64,000 nucleotides of DNA. It comes from Dyadobacter sp. CY345. Lineage in GTDB: Bacteria; Bacteroidota; Bacteroidia; Cytophagales; Spirosomataceae. Below the pieces are notes generated by a model that was not told the origin of the DNA, made no database searches, and saw only the letters and a list, made by a program, of their open reading frames with translations. Location of the stretch: contig NZ_JAKFFS010000001.1 of NCBI RefSeq assembly GCF_021502725.1, positions 744,001-808,000 on the forward strand. Direction: 5' to 3'. A program made the position numbers and the translations under genes. The stretch's first letter is position 1; every line of letters begins with the position of its first letter. Below, in pieces: positions 61,404 to 64,000 of this stretch.

Positions 61404-63146
61404 ATGCGCATAGGAGTTTTTTTTGGAGGTCCCTCCCGTGAAAGGGAAATTTCGTTTGCAGGTGGGAAAACCGCTTTTGAGTATCTGGATAAATCACTTT
61501 TCGAGCCGGTACCTATTTTCGTCGACAGCTTCGGTCGATTTATAAAACTTGAACATTCTTTGATGTATTCGAAGGAAATCAGAGATTTTTATCCTTCAAA
61601 AAATAATCACACTGATGACTTCAGTACTTATATAGAGTCTTTTCCACATTTGGCAAAGGAGCCGGTTTCATCAGAGATCGGTTTACTTTTATCGCCAGAC
61701 CAGTTCAAAGATCATTTTGAGTTTGCATTTCTTGCCATGCATGGTCCGGATTGTGAGGATGGTGCGATCCAGGGTTTGCTGGAATGGTTTAAAATTCCTT
61801 ACAGTGGTCCGGGATTAATGGGTTCTGCTGTTGGTATTGATAAAATTCTGCAAAATGATATGATCGCGCTGGTCAATAATCAGCAGAAAAAAAGTTGGAC
61901 ACTTCGTTATGAACAATGGATTCCACGCGAATATTCCATACTATTTACAGTTCTGAAAAAACACCTTGGCCTTCCGTTGGTTATCAAAGCACCGCATCAG
62001 GGCTCTTCCATCGGCGTTGCGATTGTAAAAGAAGATTCTCTGGAGGCATTCGTGTCGGCGGTTAACCAGTGTTTTTTTCAGGTTGAGCTAGAAAGCAAAA
62101 CGTGGAAAGCACTTGATGCTGCCGGAAAACATGCGTATGTTCAGCGCATAGCCAACCTGGACGAAGGGATCGGATTTCCACTGGTTGTTAATGCGGATAA
62201 AACTGTTTACCATCCGGCCGCCCTTTTAGAGTTACTTAACAATATGTTTGTCGTTCAGGATGATGTTATTGTTTTGAGCAGTGCAAATGCAGAAGATCAG
62301 GTTTTGCTCGAAGAGTTTATCGGAGGACAGGAATTTTCATGTGGCTGCATACAATTTGATAATGGCAAGCCGCTTGCATTGCCGCCGAGTGAGGTGATTA
62401 AAATGGTTGACGTTTTCGATTTTAATGCAAAATATAAACCGGGAGCTAGCCGTAAAAGAATTCCGGTCGATGCTTCTCTTGAAAAAAATCAGGAAATTCA
62501 GAAAGTTATAGCGGAGGTATTCCAGCAACTTGGCATCACCGTTTGCGTGCGTATTGACGGATTTTTGACGCCTGGCGGAACCATCGTCCTGCACGATCCG
62601 AACACAATTCCGGGTATGTCGCCAACTTCATTTATTTTTAAACAAATGGCTGAAATCGGTTTGAGTGTAACACAGGCTCTAACCTATTTTATCCGTCAAT
62701 CCATTCGTGAGAGAATTCGTTTAGGAAAAGATACATGGACTCTGCGGCATTTGCTCGAAGGGCTCGATGCGAAAATTACCACAGCTAAAAATGTTGTGAA
62801 ACCGGTCAAAGGAATATTATTTGATGCTTCCGACGAACATTATGCATTGGCCAGACAAACTTATGGTCGCCTGAACGCGGAGGGTATTTACAAGCCGGTT
62901 CCCGTTTTGCATGGCACCGACGGTAAGTATTATCAGTTGCCTAACCCGTTTATGTTCAAGGAATATATCGTCGATGTTGAAGGATTGATCACACAGGGCA
63001 GACATCCTTTATTGACTGAAACCGCAGAAAAAGCGAAGTCGATAACTGATTTTTTTGCTGGTGAAATTGATGCCGAAATACGTGTTTTTAATGACATAGA
63101 ATCCATAGAATTAATTGAGGATTGGACGGTTATTAAAATCGATTAA
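61404..63146 (+). CDS. D-alanine-D-alanine ligase-like ATP-grasp protein, extended
   Basis: 580 residues, far longer than Ddl (about 300-370). The opening FFGGPSREREISFAGGKTAF, MHGPDCEDGAIQGLLEWFKI, and IKAPHQGSSIGVAIVKE are Ddl blocks. The metal site that is usually Glu-x-Asn reads DPNTIPGMSPTSFIF, that is Asp-Pro-Asn. An insertion lies at about 200-310 and a C-terminal extension of about 150 residues follows the ATP-grasp core. It may ligate a dipeptide other than D-Ala-D-Ala. Own unit, ending at a strong terminator. Confidence 0.85.
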   Translation: MRIGVFFGGPSREREISFAGGKTAFEYLDKSLFEPVPIFVDSFGRFIKLEHSLMYSKEIRDFYPSKNNHTDDFSTYIESFPHLAKEPVSSEIGLLLSPDQFKDHFEFAFLAMHGPDCEDGAIQGLLEWFKIPYSGPGLMGSAVGIDKILQNDMIALVNNQQKKSWTLRYEQWIPREYSILFTVLKKHLGLPLVIKAPHQGSSIGVAIVKEDSLEAFVSAVNQCFFQVELESKTWKALDAAGKHAYVQRIANLDEGIGFPLVVNADKTVYHPAALLELLNNMFVVQDDVIVLSSANAEDQVLLEEFIGGQEFSCGCIQFDNGKPLALPPSEVIKMVDVFDFNAKYKPGASRKRIPVDASLEKNQEIQKVIAEVFQQLGITVCVRIDGFLTPGGTIVLHDPNTIPGMSPTSFIFKQMAEIGLSVTQALTYFIRQSIRERIRLGKDTWTLRHLLEGLDAKITTAKNVVKPVKGILFDASDEHYALARQTYGRLNAEGIYKPVPVLHGTDGKYYQLPNPFMFKEYIVDVEGLITQGRHPLLTETAEKAKSITDFFAGEIDAEIRVFNDIESIELIEDWTVIKID

Positions 63147-63171
63147 GAATATTTTTCACATTTTTAAGGAC

Positions 63172-63200
63172 AAAAAAGAGCTTGACACAAGCTCTTTTTT
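63172..63200 (+). terminator. strong terminator
   Basis: Perfect 13-base arms AAAAAAGAGCTTG/CAAGCTCTTTTTT around the loop ACA; A-run and T-run on both sides make it bidirectional. It follows the ligase-like gene by 25 bases. Confidence 0.9.
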
Positions 63201-63304
63201 AGTAAATTTCAATTTCTACACATTTCCTATGCTTTAAAGAAGCTTATATTTAGGATTTGTGAATTTCATATTGAATTTTTTGACCCAGATAATTTGACAG
63301 ACCA

Positions 63305-64000
63305 ATGGCAAATGGCGCAGAGAAAGTAAGATTAAGCCTACAAAAAGAAAACAAAGGTTGGAAAAAATGGGGCCCATATCTGTCTGAGCGTCAGTGGGGT
63401 ACTGTGCGTGAGGATTATAGCGGAAATGGTGATGCCTGGAATTATATAACCCACGAGATGGCTTTATCCAAAACATATCGCTGGGGAGAAGATGGAATTG
63501 GGGGCTTTTCCGATAACAAACAGCACATCTGTCTCTCCTTCGCATTCTGGAACCATAACGATAAATTTCTAAAAGAGCGGATTTTCGGATTAACAAACCG
63601 CGAGTCTAACCATGGCGAGGATGTGAAGGAAATGTACTACTATCTAGATAGTACGCCGACGCATTCGTATACCAAAATGCTCTACAAATATCCTCAGCAG
63701 CAATTTCCTTATGACAAACTTCGTCAGGAAAATGGCAAAAGAGGTAAAGAGGATCCGGAGTATGAAATTATGGACACGGGTGTGTTCGATAACAATGAAT
63801 ACTTCGACATTTTCATAGAGCACGCTAAGGCGGATGAGGAAGACATCATGATGAAAGTCACGATCCATAACCGCGGTCCGAAAGATGCACCGATCACCGT
63901 GCTGCCAACGATTATGTTCAGGAATACCTGGTCGTGGGGATATGAAGCGTTCAACTACAAACCGATGATGAACGGAATTTCAAACCGTCTGATTGAGGTT
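63305..64000 (+). CDS. GH63-type glucosidase, 5' part only
   Basis: The first 232 residues of a gene cut by the window end. The sequence [20 protein letters not shown], then [40 protein letters not shown] and [19 protein letters not shown] is the standard opening of bacterial GH63/MGH1-like alpha-glucosidases of about 850-900 residues. No signal peptide, so cytoplasmic. The catalytic residues would lie beyond the window. Confidence 0.9.
   Translation, partial: MANGAEKVRLSLQKENKGWKKWGPYLSERQWGTVREDYSGNGDAWNYITHEMALSKTYRWGEDGIGGFSDNKQHICLSFAFWNHNDKFLKERIFGLTNRESNHGEDVKEMYYYLDSTPTHSYTKMLYKYPQQQFPYDKLRQENGKRGKEDPEYEIMDTGVFDNNEYFDIFIEHAKADEEDIMMKVTIHNRGPKDAPITVLPTIMFRNTWSWGYEAFNYKPMMNGISNRLIEV

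Noticed and set aside
1..64000. tRNA, rRNA or riboswitch genes
   Set aside because: No cloverleaf T-loop consensus outside coding genes and no known riboswitch core was noticed by eye; a covariance search would be needed to exclude weak cases.

Overview
The window looks like a chromosome segment of a Bacteroidota bacterium, most likely of the order Cytophagales. A Dyadobacter- or Spirosoma-like genome is my best guess, from gene style rather than from any search. Pointers are the moderate G+C, genes with little or no Shine-Dalgarno, several TAnnTTTG-type -7 elements, a TonB-family outer-membrane receptor with a carboxypeptidase-regulatory-like plug domain, OmpA/LamG, GSCFA, DUF1573 and GxxExxY proteins, paired M16 peptidases, and a YajC-YbbR-CoaE cluster. 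No rRNA, tRNA, CRISPR array or prophage was seen.

Layout. 1-9.2 kb: a secreted protein of unknown function, pyrR, pth, a 650-base AT-rich gap, an OmpA/LamG envelope protein, an EamA exporter, a PhzF-like enzyme and a periplasmic trehalase whose 5' end looks damaged. 9.3-15.6 kb (minus strand): an M28 peptidase, a GH3/serine-hydrolase fusion, a ChrA-type transporter and an IPNS-like oxygenase. 15.8-18.3 kb: an MBOAT/SGNH pair for polysaccharide O-acylation. 18.4-24.6 kb: a GxxExxY protein, an exported TIM-barrel epimerase, an inactive/active M16 peptidase pair and a cysteine-containing outer-membrane candidate. 24.6-34.9 kb: a FAN1-like nuclease, pgk, the TonB-family receptor, an XRE regulator, a membrane-anchored MutS-like ATPase and pncB. 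34.9-42.6 kb: a DUF3820 gene, a HUH transposase set in REP-like palindromes, a long M16 peptidase, a second epimerase, a lipoprotein, lgt, a tiny membrane protein and an ECF sigma factor.

42.6-49.0 kb is the most remodelled part. A DnaE2-like polymerase, a catalytically complete Y-family polymerase and a divergent LexA-like S24 repressor form an apparent SOS mutagenesis cassette. Between the two polymerase genes, on the opposite strand, lie an intact higBA pair, a chimeric dnaE2/dinB scar, and an antitoxin gene followed by a frameshifted, 3'-truncated MazF/PemK-type toxin. A 44-base perfect direct repeat of the dinB 3' end marks the recombination. Three palindromes in the repressor promoter are candidate operator sites.

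49.1-55.3 kb: an ABC exporter, then nusB, a YtxH protein, DUF1573, yajC, ybbR and coaE. 55.3-64 kb: dnaX, a GH16 enzyme, a small two-copy lysine-rich peptide locus (one copy disrupted) with a cluster of REP-like palindromes, a GSCFA protein, an Mrp/NifU iron-sulfur pair, an oversized D-Ala-D-Ala-ligase-like ATP-grasp protein, and the start of a GH63-type glucosidase cut by the window edge.

Four repeat systems go beyond ordinary genes: heptad TTAANNN arrays at gene ends, the REP family around the transposase, the GCTCC-N3-GGAGC palindromes, and an 82-base imperfect inverted repeat near 18.9 kb.
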